Shown: one piece after another, positions 42,618 to 51,127 of the stretch | How positions within the stretch are numbered: position 1 is the first letter of the stretch | How the letters are laid out: each line of letters begins with the position of its first letter | Assembly: GCF_025947225.1 (NCBI RefSeq) | Contig: NZ_CP110005.1 | Coordinates: forward strand, 2,666,001-2,730,000 | Reading direction: 5' to 3' | DNA from: Flavobacterium sp. N2270 | GTDB taxonomy: Bacteria > Bacteroidota > Bacteroidia > Flavobacteriales > Flavobacteriaceae | Length of the DNA stretch: 64,000 bases | Translations under genes and position numbers: made by a program | The notes under the pieces: generated by a model | What the model saw: the letters and a program-made list of their open reading frames with translations, nothing else | The model's database searches: none | Told to the model about the DNA's origin: nothing

Positions 42618-42688
42618 AGTAATTTTGGTGCAAGATACAATTTTCGTTTATTTTTGTATAAATATTAACATTGATTTTTGAAAATTGT

Positions 42689-43078
42689 ATGAGAGTTGAT
42701 AAATTTTTATGGTGTACTCGTTATTTTAAGACAAGAAGTATTGCTACCGAAGCTATTAAAAAAGGGCACGTATCCATTAATGGACAACAAGCAAAACCTT
42801 CTAGAGAAGTTTTTGCAACAGATAAAATTGCCTTACGTAAAGACCAAATTAATTATAAAATTACAGTTTTAGACCTTCCTCAAAACAGAGTTGGTGCTAA
42901 ATTAGTAGATGTTTATAGAAAAGATGAAACTCCAAAAGAAGAATTTGAACGTTTTGAATTATTAAAACTCGCTAAAGAACATTATCGATCTAAAGGTGAT
43001 GGGCGACCAACTAAAAAAGAGAGAAGAGATATTGACGATTATACCAATGAAAATTTTGAAGAAGATGGAATTGAATAG
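42689..43078 (+). CDS. S4-domain RNA-binding protein (Hsp15-like)
   Basis: About 129 residues from the ATG at 42689, which begins MRVDKFLWCTRYFKTRSIA, the S4 domain start; an in-frame TTG upstream at 42671 adds six residues that do not fit. The S4 domain (about 1-65) includes KKGHVSINGQQAKPSREV. The C-terminal half is basic and charged. E. coli Hsp15 rescues stalled 50S subunits with nascent peptidyl-tRNA, and a similar role is plausible. A promoter-like TTG-N21-TATTTTTG lies at 42625-42656. It overlaps the methyltransferase gene by 14 bases. Confidence 0.88.
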   Translation: MRVDKFLWCTRYFKTRSIATEAIKKGHVSINGQQAKPSREVFATDKIALRKDQINYKITVLDLPQNRVGAKLVDVYRKDETPKEEFERFELLKLAKEHYRSKGDGRPTKKERRDIDDYTNENFEEDGIE

Positions 43079-43643
43079 TGACTATTGGGAAAGCAGATAT
43101 CAGAAAAATGAAATTGGATGGGATGCTGGAGAAATAACAACTCCATTAAAAGAATACATTAACCAACTCGTTAACAAAGACATAAAAATATTAATTCCTG
43201 GAGCTGGAAATGGTCATGAGTTTGATTATTTAATACACAAGGGTTTTAAAAATGTCTTTGTAGTCGATTTAGCTCCTACTCCATTACAAAATATTGCCAA
43301 AAGGAATCCTGATTTTAAATCAAATTTAATTCAAGACAATTTTTTTAATTTGAATGAAAAGTTTGATTTAATTATTGAACAAACTTTTTTTTGCGCATTA
43401 GATCCTAATTTAAGACCAAATTACGCCATTAAAGTAAATGAATTATTAAATTCTAATGGAAAAATAGCAGGATTATTATTTGATTTTCCTTTAACTGAAA
43501 GCGGACCTCCATTTGGTGGATCAATTGATGAATATATAAATTTGTTTTCAGAAAAATTCAAATTAAATACATTAGAAAAAGCATATAATTCAATAAAACC
43601 TCGTGCAAATAAAGAACTCTTTTTTATCTTTGAGACAAAATAA
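43065..43643 (+). CDS. SAM-dependent methyltransferase, TPMT family
   Basis: About 192 residues from the ATG at 43065 (MELNSDYWESRYQKNEIGWD), chosen because the TPMT-like N-terminus begins there; earlier in-frame ATGs lie within the S4 gene. The SAM-binding motif ILIPGAGNGHEFDYL (about 45-60) and the acidic VVDLAPTPL follow. Members methylate thiol, thiocyanate or selenium compounds; the substrate is not predictable. It overlaps the preceding S4 gene by 14 bases, so the pair is co-translated. Confidence 0.88.
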   Translation: MELNSDYWESRYQKNEIGWDAGEITTPLKEYINQLVNKDIKILIPGAGNGHEFDYLIHKGFKNVFVVDLAPTPLQNIAKRNPDFKSNLIQDNFFNLNEKFDLIIEQTFFCALDPNLRPNYAIKVNELLNSNGKIAGLLFDFPLTESGPPFGGSIDEYINLFSEKFKLNTLEKAYNSIKPRANKELFFIFETK

Positions 43644-43661
43644 CACAACACAAACCTTTAC

Positions 43662-44156
43662 ATGAAGAATATAATCTTAACAAACGAAGAAATAATTCAT
43701 AAAACGAAGAGAATTAGTTATCAAATTCTTGAAACTTTCGTTGATGAAAAAGAAGTTGTTATTGCAGGAATTGCAAATAGTGGTTATATTTTTGCTCAAA
43801 AAATAGCGGAAGAACTTTCTAAAATATCAGATTTGAAAGTTATTTTATGTGAAGTTAAAATCAACAAACAAAATCCCAAAGACACCATCACAACATCTTT
43901 AGCACCATTTGAATATGAAAACAAAGCCTTAGTGCTAGTTGACGATGTATTAAATTCTGGCTCTACACTTGTTTACGGTGTAAAACATTTCTTAGAAGTA
44001 CCTTTAAATAAGTTTAAGACAGCTGTCCTAATTGACCGCAACCACAAAAAATATCCTGTTAAAGCAGATTTTAAAGGAATATCATTATCAACATCTTTAC
44101 AAGAACACATACAAGTCGTTTTTGAAAAAGACAACAGTTATGCTTATTTAAGCTAA
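43662..44156 (+). CDS. Phosphoribosyltransferase-fold protein (PyrR-like)
   Basis: 164 residues of type I phosphoribosyltransferase fold. The PRPP-binding loop is visible in ALVLVDDVLNSGSTLVYGV (about 87-105), after a GIANSGYIFAQKIAEEL segment. PyrR proteins bind pyrimidine operon mRNA or act as weak uracil phosphoribosyltransferases, but the RNA-binding role cannot be read from sequence alone. It lies 18 bases after the methyltransferase gene and overlaps the convergent aroK gene by 9 bases. Confidence 0.82.
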   Translation: MKNIILTNEEIIHKTKRISYQILETFVDEKEVVIAGIANSGYIFAQKIAEELSKISDLKVILCEVKINKQNPKDTITTSLAPFEYENKALVLVDDVLNSGSTLVYGVKHFLEVPLNKFKTAVLIDRNHKKYPVKADFKGISLSTSLQEHIQVVFEKDNSYAYLS

Positions 44157-44666
44157 TAACGCTTTTATATCTAAAATAATTTCCTCTTTATTTTTCAAAG
44201 CACAATCTATTGTATGCTTTGATTGAAAATAGTAATAGTTCCTATCAAATAAATGCTTGTTTATATAATCCGTTAATTGTTCGTCATTAAAATTTGCAAT
44301 TAAAGGTCTTGCTTCTTTTTCTAATTTCAATCTTTCAGATAAAATCTCAACTGAAGTTTTCAAATAAAAAGAAAGAATATCTTCTCGTTTTAAAACTTCA
44401 TGATTATTTGCATAACATGGAGTTCCTCCTCCTAATGCCAAAACAAAATGTTCATTTTCATCTATAAATGCATTCAAAAGCAAATGTTCTAACTTTCTAA
44501 AATATACTTCTCCTTTTCTTTCAAAGATTTTTTTGACAGACATATTTTCGTGTTTCTCAATTATTTCATCTAAATCATAAAAGGGAATTCCTACATTTTC
44601 TGATAACACTTTACCAATTGTAGATTTCCCAGAACCCATATAACCAACAAGGATAATTTTCTTCAT
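44148..44666 (-). CDS. aroK: Shikimate kinase
   Basis: 172 residues. It phosphorylates shikimate in aromatic amino acid synthesis. The P-loop GYMGSGKSTIG is at about 8-18, the substrate-binding Asp/Glu pair is in FYDLDEIIEK (about 29-38), the glycine motif LALGGGTPCY is at about 75-84, and the lid is near RPLIANF. The length is normal. It is transcribed alone, its end overlapping the phosphoribosyltransferase gene tail to tail. Confidence 0.95.
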   Translation of the reverse strand: MKKIILVGYMGSGKSTIGKVLSENVGIPFYDLDEIIEKHENMSVKKIFERKGEVYFRKLEHLLLNAFIDENEHFVLALGGGTPCYANNHEVLKREDILSFYLKTSVEILSERLKLEKEARPLIANFNDEQLTDYINKHLFDRNYYYFQSKHTIDCALKNKEEIILDIKALLA

Positions 44667-44738
44667 ATAATAATTACTTAAAAATAAGGTAGTTAAAAAT
44701 AAATTTTAAAAAAAATACAAATTTATAAGAAATTCCCA

Positions 44739-44768
44739 TTGAAAAGTAGATTTAAGTTTATATATTTG
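44739..44768 (+). promoter_or_regulatory. Promoter of the tRNA-Lys genes
   Basis: TTG at 44739-44741 and TATATTTG at 44761-44768 with a 19-base spacer, followed by the same CACCCGC discriminator seen at the rRNA promoters. It lies 24 bases before the first tRNA-Lys, and stable-RNA genes here thus share one promoter type. Confidence 0.85.
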
Positions 44769-44792
44769 CACCCGCATTCAAGGAAAAAGAAT

Positions 44793-44865
44793 GACTTGGT
44801 AGCTCAGTTGGTAGAGCACATCACTTTTAATGATGGGGTCCTGGGTTCGAGCCCCAGCCAGGTCA
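44793..44865 (+). tRNA. tRNA-Lys (UUU), copy 1
   Basis: A 73-nt cloverleaf: acceptor GACTTGG / CCAGGTC, D-loop GCTCAGTTGGTAGAGC, anticodon loop CTTTTAA with TTT, T-loop GTTCGAG, discriminator A, no encoded CCA. An identical copy follows after 30 bases. Confidence 0.97.
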
Positions 44866-44895
44866 CAAAATAAAACATTTTTCCTTGATAGCATC

Positions 44896-44968
44896 GACTT
44901 GGTAGCTCAGTTGGTAGAGCACATCACTTTTAATGATGGGGTCCTGGGTTCGAGCCCCAGCCAGGTCA
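44896..44968 (+). tRNA. tRNA-Lys (UUU), copy 2
   Basis: Identical in sequence to 44793-44865 and on the same transcript. Local duplication is the likely origin. Confidence 0.97.
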
Positions 44969-44973
44969 CAAAT

Positions 44974-45007
44974 AAAAAAAGTTAAGCTATTTGCTTAGCT
45001 TTTTTTG
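44974..45007 (+). terminator. Terminator-like hairpin between tRNA-Lys and tRNA-Leu
   Basis: Stem AAGTTAAGC / GCTTAGCTT with loop TATTT and a run of seven T. It would end the tRNA-Lys transcript, yet tRNA-Leu starts only six bases later with no evident promoter of its own, so it may be leaky or an RNA processing signal. Confidence 0.65.
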
Positions 45008-45012
45008 TTTAC

Positions 45013-45095
45013 GGCCATGTGGAGAAACGGTAGACTCGCCATCTTGAGGGGGTGGTGCTCGCAAGGGCGTGAGGGTTCAAATCCCTCCATGGTCA
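45013..45095 (+). tRNA. tRNA-Leu (GAG)
   Basis: An 83-nt class II tRNA. Acceptor GGCCATG pairs with CATGGTC including one G-U pair. Anticodon stem CCATC / GGTGG encloses loop TTGAGGG with anticodon GAG, and a long variable arm (GCTCGCAAGGGC) follows. It ends two bases before the crtY stop on the other strand. A 98-codon frame reading through it (45005-45301) is spurious. Confidence 0.95.
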
Positions 45096-45096
45096 C

Positions 45097-46239
45097 TTAT
45101 TTTATTATCTTTTTAAACAAAGCCTTTAAAAAAGGTAATTTAGGACAAGCTAAAATAATTTTAAAATCTTCATATAAGTTTGTCTTTTCATCTAAAAATT
45201 TTAAAATTAAATTCGGATTTACTTTCGTAAACATACTAGAAAATATTTCTTTACCTAAACTATTATTGGTGTATAAAACATCTACAAACAAGGAATCGTA
45301 GAAAGTAAACTTGTTCCATTTATGGAAATTCTTAAAATCTACATTTCCTTTCTTTAAAAAAGAAACCACTTCTTCTGCTTTTTTGACTGAATTTTGAAAA
45401 GTATAACCTGTACTTGCTTTTGTCCAGCCACCAGCAGTTCCAATAAACAAAACTCTTTTTTCATTATTTTTCCAAAAAGGAAAAACTGTCATAGGAATAT
45501 TTCCTTGTTCTTTTTTTAATATAGAATAATCCGTTATTCCCATTTTACTCATGTATAATTCAATTTCATGTTCGTACTCTTCTTCTGCTAATAAATCTTT
45601 AGAAAACAAAGTATATTCAATCAATGCTTTATTTTTTGAAAAAGGCAAAACATACATAAAACGAGTGTTTTGTTTTTGATTAACGCTAAAATCCATGAAA
45701 GTAGCTTTTTCAGGATCGAAAAAAGGATCTTTAGTTTCTACAAACCAACCAATAAAATGCTGATTCAACAAGGGATATTTTAAACTTGATTTATAGTTAC
45801 TATTTACCAAAACACTAGAAAAGAAATATTCTGAATTATATGAATTCTTATCCGTTACAATTTCAACTTCCAAATCGTTAGATTTAAACGAGACAAACGT
45901 TTCTTTTTTTAAGGTTAAACTAACATTTAAAACTAGCTTATTAAACAAGTTTTCAATAAATTGAGTTGATGAAATTTGTTTATAAACTAATCCTTCATTC
46001 AGGCAATTAATAGAGTTATTTTCATTTTTAAATAGCGCACTATTCCACTTTGCATTTATATAATTATCAAATTTCCCTATATCACCTTCCCAATAACACC
46101 ATGTTTTTTCATCTTTAGCTAATTCATTTGGTTCAATAATTAAAATACGTTTACCTTCTAATAAGTTATTTTCAAACATTTCGTTTAAAACTAAAATAGT
46201 AGACAAACCTAATCCTGAAAAAGTATAATCATAAGTCAT
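45097..46239 (-). CDS. crtY: Lycopene beta-cyclase
   Basis: 380 residues of the CrtY family, closing the rings of lycopene to give beta-carotene. An N-terminal dinucleotide-binding turn (DYTFSGLGLSTILVLNEMF) and the C-terminal GTAGGWTKASTGYTFQNSV motif support it, as do YVLPFSKNKALIEYTLFSKD and the conserved KTWCYWEG near residue 45. It is transcribed opposite to the rest of the carotenoid genes; the shared spacer carries the candidate operator at 46271-46330. Its end meets tRNA-Leu tail to tail. Confidence 0.93.
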   Translation of the reverse strand: MTYDYTFSGLGLSTILVLNEMFENNLLEGKRILIIEPNELAKDEKTWCYWEGDIGKFDNYINAKWNSALFKNENNSINCLNEGLVYKQISSTQFIENLFNKLVLNVSLTLKKETFVSFKSNDLEVEIVTDKNSYNSEYFFSSVLVNSNYKSSLKYPLLNQHFIGWFVETKDPFFDPEKATFMDFSVNQKQNTRFMYVLPFSKNKALIEYTLFSKDLLAEEEYEHEIELYMSKMGITDYSILKKEQGNIPMTVFPFWKNNEKRVLFIGTAGGWTKASTGYTFQNSVKKAEEVVSFLKKGNVDFKNFHKWNKFTFYDSLFVDVLYTNNSLGKEIFSSMFTKVNPNLILKFLDEKTNLYEDFKIILACPKLPFLKALFKKIIK

Positions 46240-46270
46240 AACTAAACAAAAATAAAGTTAAAAAAGGATA

Positions 46271-46330
46271 ACAATAGTTTTAAAACAAAATTAATTTCAA
46301 AAAAACAATCGTTTTAAAATAAAATTATTT
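46271..46330. promoter_or_regulatory. Candidate operator with two direct repeats between crtY and the MerR gene
   Basis: ACAATAGTTTTAAAAC at 46271-46286 and ACAATCGTTTTAAAAT at 46305-46320, both continuing into AAAATTA, form direct repeats 34 bases apart. The first covers the presumed -33 region of crtY (its -7 complement CAAAAATA is at 46247-46254). The second covers the spacer before TACTTTTG (46330-46337), the -7 element of the MerR gene. A MerR/CarH-type repressor bound here could silence both directions. The repeats are direct observation; the regulator assignment is inference. Confidence 0.55.
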
Positions 46331-46358
46331 ACTTTTGTTTAACAAATTTACAGAAAAG

Positions 46359-47261
46359 ATGAACAATGTTAAAAATATATTCAGCATAAAAGATTTAGAA
46401 AACCTTTCAGGTATAAAAGCTCACACAATTAGAATATGGGAGAAAAGATACAATGCTCTTGAACCAATGCGTACTGATTCTAACATTAGATATTATGACA
46501 TTAATAATTTACAAAAATTACTAAACATTGTTCTTTTACATGATTATGGATATAAAATTTCTAAAATTTCTAAATTAGATGAAAATGAAATTCCAGAATT
46601 AGTAAAAAAAATTACTACCGAAAAAACTGCAAAAAATCATGCCATAAATTCATTTAAAATGGCAATGATGAATTTTGATCAACCTTTATTTTTTAAAACG
46701 TATGATGCTTTATTATCTGAAAAAAGTTTCAGGGAAGTTTTTTTTGAGGTATTTATTCCCTTAATGAACGAAATAGGTCTGCTTTGGCAAACCAAAACTA
46801 TATCTCCAGCACATGAACATTTTATTAGTAATTTATTAAGACAAAAAATCCAAGTAAATACAGAAAAAGTTCAAATATTAGAACCAACAAAGAACGATAA
46901 AGTTTTTGTTTTGTACTTACCTATGAATGAAATACATGAAATTGGTTTAATGTATTTAAATTATGAAATACTTCTTCAAGGTTATAGATGTATCTATCTA
47001 GGTGAAAATGTACCTGTAGAGAGTTTAAAAGACATTACTACATTTTTTAACAACATCACTTTTGTTAGTTATTTAACCGTAGAACCATTACAAGAAAATA
47101 TTGATCAATATATATTAGATTTTGAAAAAGAAATTCTAACAGATAATAATAATGAGCTTTTTTTAATTGGTAGAATGACACAATATATTAACACAAGTAA
47201 ACTACCTAAAAAAATAAGCGCCTTTAAATCAATTGAAGAGTTAACAAAACAAATACAATAA
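46359..47261 (+). CDS. MerR-family regulator with B12-binding domain (CarH-like)
   Basis: 300 residues from the ATG at 46359; a TTG frame start upstream (46335) lies in the promoter. The N-terminal MerR helix-turn-helix (FSIKDLENLSGIKAHTIRIW) is followed by a helical bundle and a cobalamin-binding Rossmann domain. The photoreceptor signature W-x9-EH is present (W143, E153, H154). The lower-ligand motif DxHxxG appears as ExHxxG with H193. CarH uses adenosylcobalamin to repress carotenoid genes in the dark. It is first in the operon with crtI, crtB and crtZ. The function is likely but the altered motif leaves some doubt. Confidence 0.88.
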   Translation: MNNVKNIFSIKDLENLSGIKAHTIRIWEKRYNALEPMRTDSNIRYYDINNLQKLLNIVLLHDYGYKISKISKLDENEIPELVKKITTEKTAKNHAINSFKMAMMNFDQPLFFKTYDALLSEKSFREVFFEVFIPLMNEIGLLWQTKTISPAHEHFISNLLRQKIQVNTEKVQILEPTKNDKVFVLYLPMNEIHEIGLMYLNYEILLQGYRCIYLGENVPVESLKDITTFFNNITFVSYLTVEPLQENIDQYILDFEKEILTDNNNELFLIGRMTQYINTSKLPKKISAFKSIEELTKQIQ

Positions 47262-47263
47262 TA

Positions 47264-48724
47264 GTGAATAAGAATATTTCAATAATAGGATCTGGATTTT
47301 CTGCACTATCTGCAGCTTGCTATCTAGCTAAAGATGGCAACACAGTAACTGTATATGAAAAAAATAATACCATTGGTGGAAGAGCTCGACAACTTAAAAA
47401 AGAGGGATTCACCTTTGACATAGGTCCAACATGGTATTGGATGCCAGATGTTTTTGAACATTTTTTTAACGACTTTGATAAAAAACCTTCAGATTATTAT
47501 GAATTATTAAAACTTTCTCCAGCATACCAAGTTTATTTTGGAATTAATGAATTCATAACAATTTCAGATAACTTAGAATCCATTATAGCAACTTTTGAAA
47601 AAGAAGAAAAAGGAAGTGGAAATGAATTAAGAAAGTTCATGAGCGAAGCGCAAAGCAATTATAAAATTGCTATTGAAGAACTTGTGTATAGACCCGGAGA
47701 ATCAATATTTGAGTTAATTACTTTAGAAACAGCAAAAAAAGCATATTTATTTTTTAGTACTATCTCTAAAGATATAAGAAAACGATTTAAAAATGAAAAG
47801 TTAGTAAAAATTCTAGAATTTCCTGTGCTATTCTTAGGAGCAAAACCAAGCGATACACCTTCATTTTACAACTTTATGAATTTTGCCGATTTTGGATTAG
47901 GAACTTGGCACCCTAAAAACGGAATGTATTCGGTTATTCTAGCTATGGAAAAACTAGCTAAAGAATTTGGGGTTCAAATTCAAACGAATTCAAATATTGA
48001 AAAAATAATAACCGAAAATGGAACTGCAACAGGAATCATTTGTAACGGTGAATATATTAAAAGTGATATTGTTTTAAGTGGTGCTGATTATCATCATTCT
48101 GAAACTTTATTAAATAAAAAAGACAGACAGTATTCAGAAAAATATTGGGAATCAAAAGTATTTGCTCCATCATCATTATTATTTTATGTTGGCTTTGATA
48201 AAAAAATTAAAAACGTAGAACATCATAGTTTATTCTTTGACACATCATTTGATAATCATGCAGAAGAAATTTATGACAATCCACAATGGCCTAAAGAACC
48301 TTTATTTTATGCAAGTTTTCCTTCAAAAACCGACAATAAAGCAGCTCCAGAAGACAAAGAAGCTGGAATATTTTTAATTCCATTAGCACCAGGAATTGAA
48401 GATACTATAGAAATAAGAGAAAAATATTTTAATATTATTATTGATCGATTTGAAAAATTAACTACTCAAAGTGTAAAAAATAATATTATATTTAAAGAGT
48501 CCTTTTGTGTAAATGATTTTGTAAAAGACTATAATTCTTATAAAGGAAATGCTTACGGAATGGCAAACACTCTATTACAAACTGCATTTTTAAGACCTAA
48601 ATTAAAAAGTAAAAAAGTAAAAAACTTATATTTTACAGGTCAATTAACAGTCCCTGGACCAGGAGTTCCACCATCTTTGATATCAGGAAAATTAGTAGCA
48701 GAATTAATCAAAAAATACAATTAA
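47264..48724 (+). CDS. crtI: Phytoene desaturase
   Basis: 486 residues. It converts phytoene to lycopene. The FAD-binding N-terminus IIGSGFSALSAACYLAKDG is followed by GGRARQLKKEGFTFDIGPTW, and the C-terminal flavin motif NLYFTGQLTVPGPGVPPSLI closes it. The start is GTG at 47264, three bases after the MerR stop; no ATG fits the FAD motif. Downstream crtB starts two bases after its stop, so the genes are tightly coupled. Confidence 0.96.
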   Translation: MNKNISIIGSGFSALSAACYLAKDGNTVTVYEKNNTIGGRARQLKKEGFTFDIGPTWYWMPDVFEHFFNDFDKKPSDYYELLKLSPAYQVYFGINEFITISDNLESIIATFEKEEKGSGNELRKFMSEAQSNYKIAIEELVYRPGESIFELITLETAKKAYLFFSTISKDIRKRFKNEKLVKILEFPVLFLGAKPSDTPSFYNFMNFADFGLGTWHPKNGMYSVILAMEKLAKEFGVQIQTNSNIEKIITENGTATGIICNGEYIKSDIVLSGADYHHSETLLNKKDRQYSEKYWESKVFAPSSLLFYVGFDKKIKNVEHHSLFFDTSFDNHAEEIYDNPQWPKEPLFYASFPSKTDNKAAPEDKEAGIFLIPLAPGIEDTIEIREKYFNIIIDRFEKLTTQSVKNNIIFKESFCVNDFVKDYNSYKGNAYGMANTLLQTAFLRPKLKSKKVKNLYFTGQLTVPGPGVPPSLISGKLVAELIKKYN

Positions 48725-48726
48725 TT

Positions 48727-49566
48727 ATGAAAGCATTATTTGATCAAGTTTCGAACGAATGTAGTATAAACGTTACTAAAATGTACAGCACCTCTTTTTC
48801 ATCAGCTGTAAAAATGCTTGCACCAAGTATTCGTCAAGATATATACAATATTTACGGTTTTGTTCGCTTTGCCGATGAAATTGTAGATAGCTTTCATGAT
48901 TATGATAAGGAATTTTTATTTGACAGATTTCAAAAAGATTTAAATTTTGCTTTGGAACAAAAAATAAGCTTAAACCCAATTTTAAATGCATTTCAATATA
49001 CTGTAAATAAATATAAAATTCCTAAAAGTTTGATTACTGCTTTTATGAAAAGCATGAAAATGGATCTTTATAAGAGTGAATATCATACCACAGATGAATA
49101 TAATGAATATATTTATGGTTCAGCAGATGTTGTAGGTTTAATGTGTTTGCAAGTTTTTGTAAAAGGTGATACAAAAAAATACAACGAACTTAAAGATAGT
49201 GCAATGCGCTTAGGTTCTGCTTTTCAAAAAGTAAATTTCTTAAGAGATTTAAAAGCCGATTTTGAAGAACTAAATCGAACTTATTTTCCTAATACCGATT
49301 TATCTCAATTAGATGAAAAATCAAAACAAGAAATAATTAAAGATATTGAGAGTGATTTTGAAGCAGCTTTCGTTGGAATAAAAAACTTGCCTATTGAAGC
49401 ACGTTTTGGAGTTTACACAGCTTACCGTTACTATAAAAAATTATTAATAAAATTAAAGAAAACGCCTTCAACAGAAATTAAAAATACTAGAATTAGAGTT
49501 TCAGATTATCAAAAAGCTAGCTTATTTGCTCAATGTTATTTTAATTTTAAACTAAACATTTTATAA
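48727..49566 (+). CDS. crtB: Phytoene synthase
   Basis: 279 residues. It joins two geranylgeranyl diphosphates to form phytoene. The two Asp-rich motifs are visible: FVRFADEIVDSF (about 45-56) and NFLRDLKADFEELNRTYFP (about 168-186). The length is near the family norm. It starts two bases after crtI and ends two bases before crtZ. Confidence 0.95.
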   Translation: MKALFDQVSNECSINVTKMYSTSFSSAVKMLAPSIRQDIYNIYGFVRFADEIVDSFHDYDKEFLFDRFQKDLNFALEQKISLNPILNAFQYTVNKYKIPKSLITAFMKSMKMDLYKSEYHTTDEYNEYIYGSADVVGLMCLQVFVKGDTKKYNELKDSAMRLGSAFQKVNFLRDLKADFEELNRTYFPNTDLSQLDEKSKQEIIKDIESDFEAAFVGIKNLPIEARFGVYTAYRYYKKLLIKLKKTPSTEIKNTRIRVSDYQKASLFAQCYFNFKLNIL

Positions 49567-49568
49567 TT

Positions 49569-50012
49569 ATGTGGATTCATTTATTAGTTTTTATACTTAC
49601 CTTTTCCATGATGGAATTTATGGCTTGGTTTACTCATAAATATGTTATGCATGGTTTTTTATGGAGTTTACATGCTGATCATCATAAAAAAGATCACGAT
49701 TCTTGGTTTGAACGAAATGATTTGTTTTTTATTTTTTATGCAATTGTAAGCATTGGTTTTTTCTTATTATGGAAAAATAACATTCTTGAGATTGGCTTAG
49801 CAATTGGTCTTGGTATTTTTGCTTATGGATTAGCCTACTTTTTTGTTCATGATATTTTTATTCATCAACGCTTCAAATTATTTAGAAATGCTAATAGTAG
49901 ATATGCTAAAGCAGTAAGAAGAGCGCATAAAATGCATCATAAACATACAGGAAAAGAACATGGCGAATGTTTTGGAATGCTTTTATTCCCATTAAAATAT
50001 TTAAAAAAATAA
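49569..50012 (+). CDS. crtZ: Beta-carotene hydroxylase
   Basis: 147 residues of the fatty acid hydroxylase superfamily, a di-iron membrane enzyme that turns beta-carotene into zeaxanthin. The histidine clusters are all present: HKYVMHG, HADHHKKDHD, HDIFIHQRF and HKMHHKHTGKEHGECFGM, with four hydrophobic helices between. It ends the carotenoid operon. With crtY, crtI and crtB it predicts a yellow zeaxanthin-type pigment. Confidence 0.95.
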   Translation: MWIHLLVFILTFSMMEFMAWFTHKYVMHGFLWSLHADHHKKDHDSWFERNDLFFIFYAIVSIGFFLLWKNNILEIGLAIGLGIFAYGLAYFFVHDIFIHQRFKLFRNANSRYAKAVRRAHKMHHKHTGKEHGECFGMLLFPLKYLKK

Positions 50013-50046
50013 AAAAGGCTCAAAATTTAATTTGAGCCTTTTTTAT
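50013..50046. terminator. Terminator after crtZ
   Basis: Stem AAAAGGCTCAAA / TTTGAGCCTTTT with an ATTTAA loop and flanking A/T runs. Because the next gene converges, it likely serves both sides. Confidence 0.9.
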
Positions 50047-50060
50047 TTTCAATAACTAAC

Positions 50061-50588
50061 TTATTTTAAAATTCCTTCTAATGGTTTAAGTTGATCTAAA
50101 TCTACTTTTGATTTACGCATAATCTCAAACAAAGTCATAACATCATTTGGATTCATATTATCTCCTAAGATTCGGACTAGTGCAAAACCCGATGTTGCGT
50201 TATTTACATATACTACAAATTCGTCAATATCATCATCTTCGCCAATAAAATAAATTGCAGCGCCTTGTTTAGAAGAGCCAAACCTCATTAATTGTTGGTA
50301 TTCTTCTCCTTTTAAAATTGACTTTACTTTAGTAACCTCATCATTAAGTTTTACTTCATTTATTGAATCTTTTTTAAAAGCAATAATATTCATTTTATCA
50401 AAAGTTTCTAAAGCTTTCTCTTCAGATTCACTTAAAGACATTTCATCTACTTTTAAAATACTTGGAGAAACATCTAAAGCAATAAAATCTTTATTTTCAG
50501 TATTTTCAACAAAGTACTTTTGTAAAGTTGGTTTGTTTGAACAACTTAAAGCTAAAAAAGAAACTATTGTAATTACAATTATTTTCAT
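50061..50588 (-). CDS. DUF4252-like lipoprotein
   Basis: About 175 residues from the ATG at 50588, preferred because it gives a lipoprotein signal (IIVITIVSFLALSCSNK, Cys near 17); the frame extends upstream to 50627 but would overlap the preceding gene. It resembles its neighbour at 50593-51120: both have a hydrophobic C-terminal half with a motif like GAAIYFIGEDDDIDEFVVYV. The family is found beside ECF sigma factor genes in Bacteroidota and has no established function. It is probably anchored to a membrane from the periplasmic side. Confidence 0.78.
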   Translation of the reverse strand: MKIIVITIVSFLALSCSNKPTLQKYFVENTENKDFIALDVSPSILKVDEMSLSESEEKALETFDKMNIIAFKKDSINEVKLNDEVTKVKSILKGEEYQQLMRFGSSKQGAAIYFIGEDDDIDEFVVYVNNATSGFALVRILGDNMNPNDVMTLFEIMRKSKVDLDQLKPLEGILK

Positions 50589-50592
50589 TTTT

Positions 50593-51120
50593 TTACTTTT
50601 TTGATGCTTTTTTAAGCTCGTTTCCACCTGGTAAATTCATTTTTTCTGTTAACGCAGAGATTTCATCCAAATTAAAATTTCCGGTTAATGAAAGTACAAC
50701 TGCTTGTTTATCTTTAGACATTGGATCTTCGATAAACATTAATAATTCTTTTACAATATTTTCTGAAGCACCCGATTTTACATAAATATTTACTTTTCTA
50801 CCATCTTCGCTAACACGCATTAATTCTTCTAACGGATTTGTTTTTAAATAACTCGCAACCGTACTTTTCATCTCAGCAGAAACTTTAGCACTAGATGACA
50901 TAAATACTTTTAAGTTATCTAATTTTTTTAGCAAATTCATGTATTGTTGAGCTTCTTTATCTTTTGTATCTACTTTTACTTTACTCATTAATTCAAACAT
51001 TTTCGAATTAACAATTACCGAAGCTACACCTTCTTTGTCTTCAAATTTATCGAAGGCATTTTGTGCAAATCCTATACTTGTAAATGCAAATAAAACGATA
51101 CTTAATACTAACTTTTTCAT
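50593..51120 (-). CDS. DUF4252-like exported protein
   Basis: About 175 residues from the ATG at 51120 with signal peptide MKKLVLSIVLFAFTSIGFAQ. The mature protein has FDKFEDKEGVASVIVNSKMF and a C-terminal VVLSLTGNFNLDEISALTEK, both typical of DUF4252. No lipobox is present, unlike its downstream neighbour four bases away. It sits in the ECF sigma operon and may be the output or sensor of an envelope response; that is inference. Confidence 0.82.
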   Translation of the reverse strand: MKKLVLSIVLFAFTSIGFAQNAFDKFEDKEGVASVIVNSKMFELMSKVKVDTKDKEAQQYMNLLKKLDNLKVFMSSSAKVSAEMKSTVASYLKTNPLEELMRVSEDGRKVNIYVKSGASENIVKELLMFIEDPMSKDKQAVVLSLTGNFNLDEISALTEKMNLPGGNELKKASKK

Positions 51121-51127
51121 CTTTTTT

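Noticed and set aside
45005..45301. 98-codon plus-strand frame over tRNA-Leu and the crtY end
   Set aside because: It starts in the tRNA and runs antisense to crtY; the tRNA and the cyclase fully explain the sequence.
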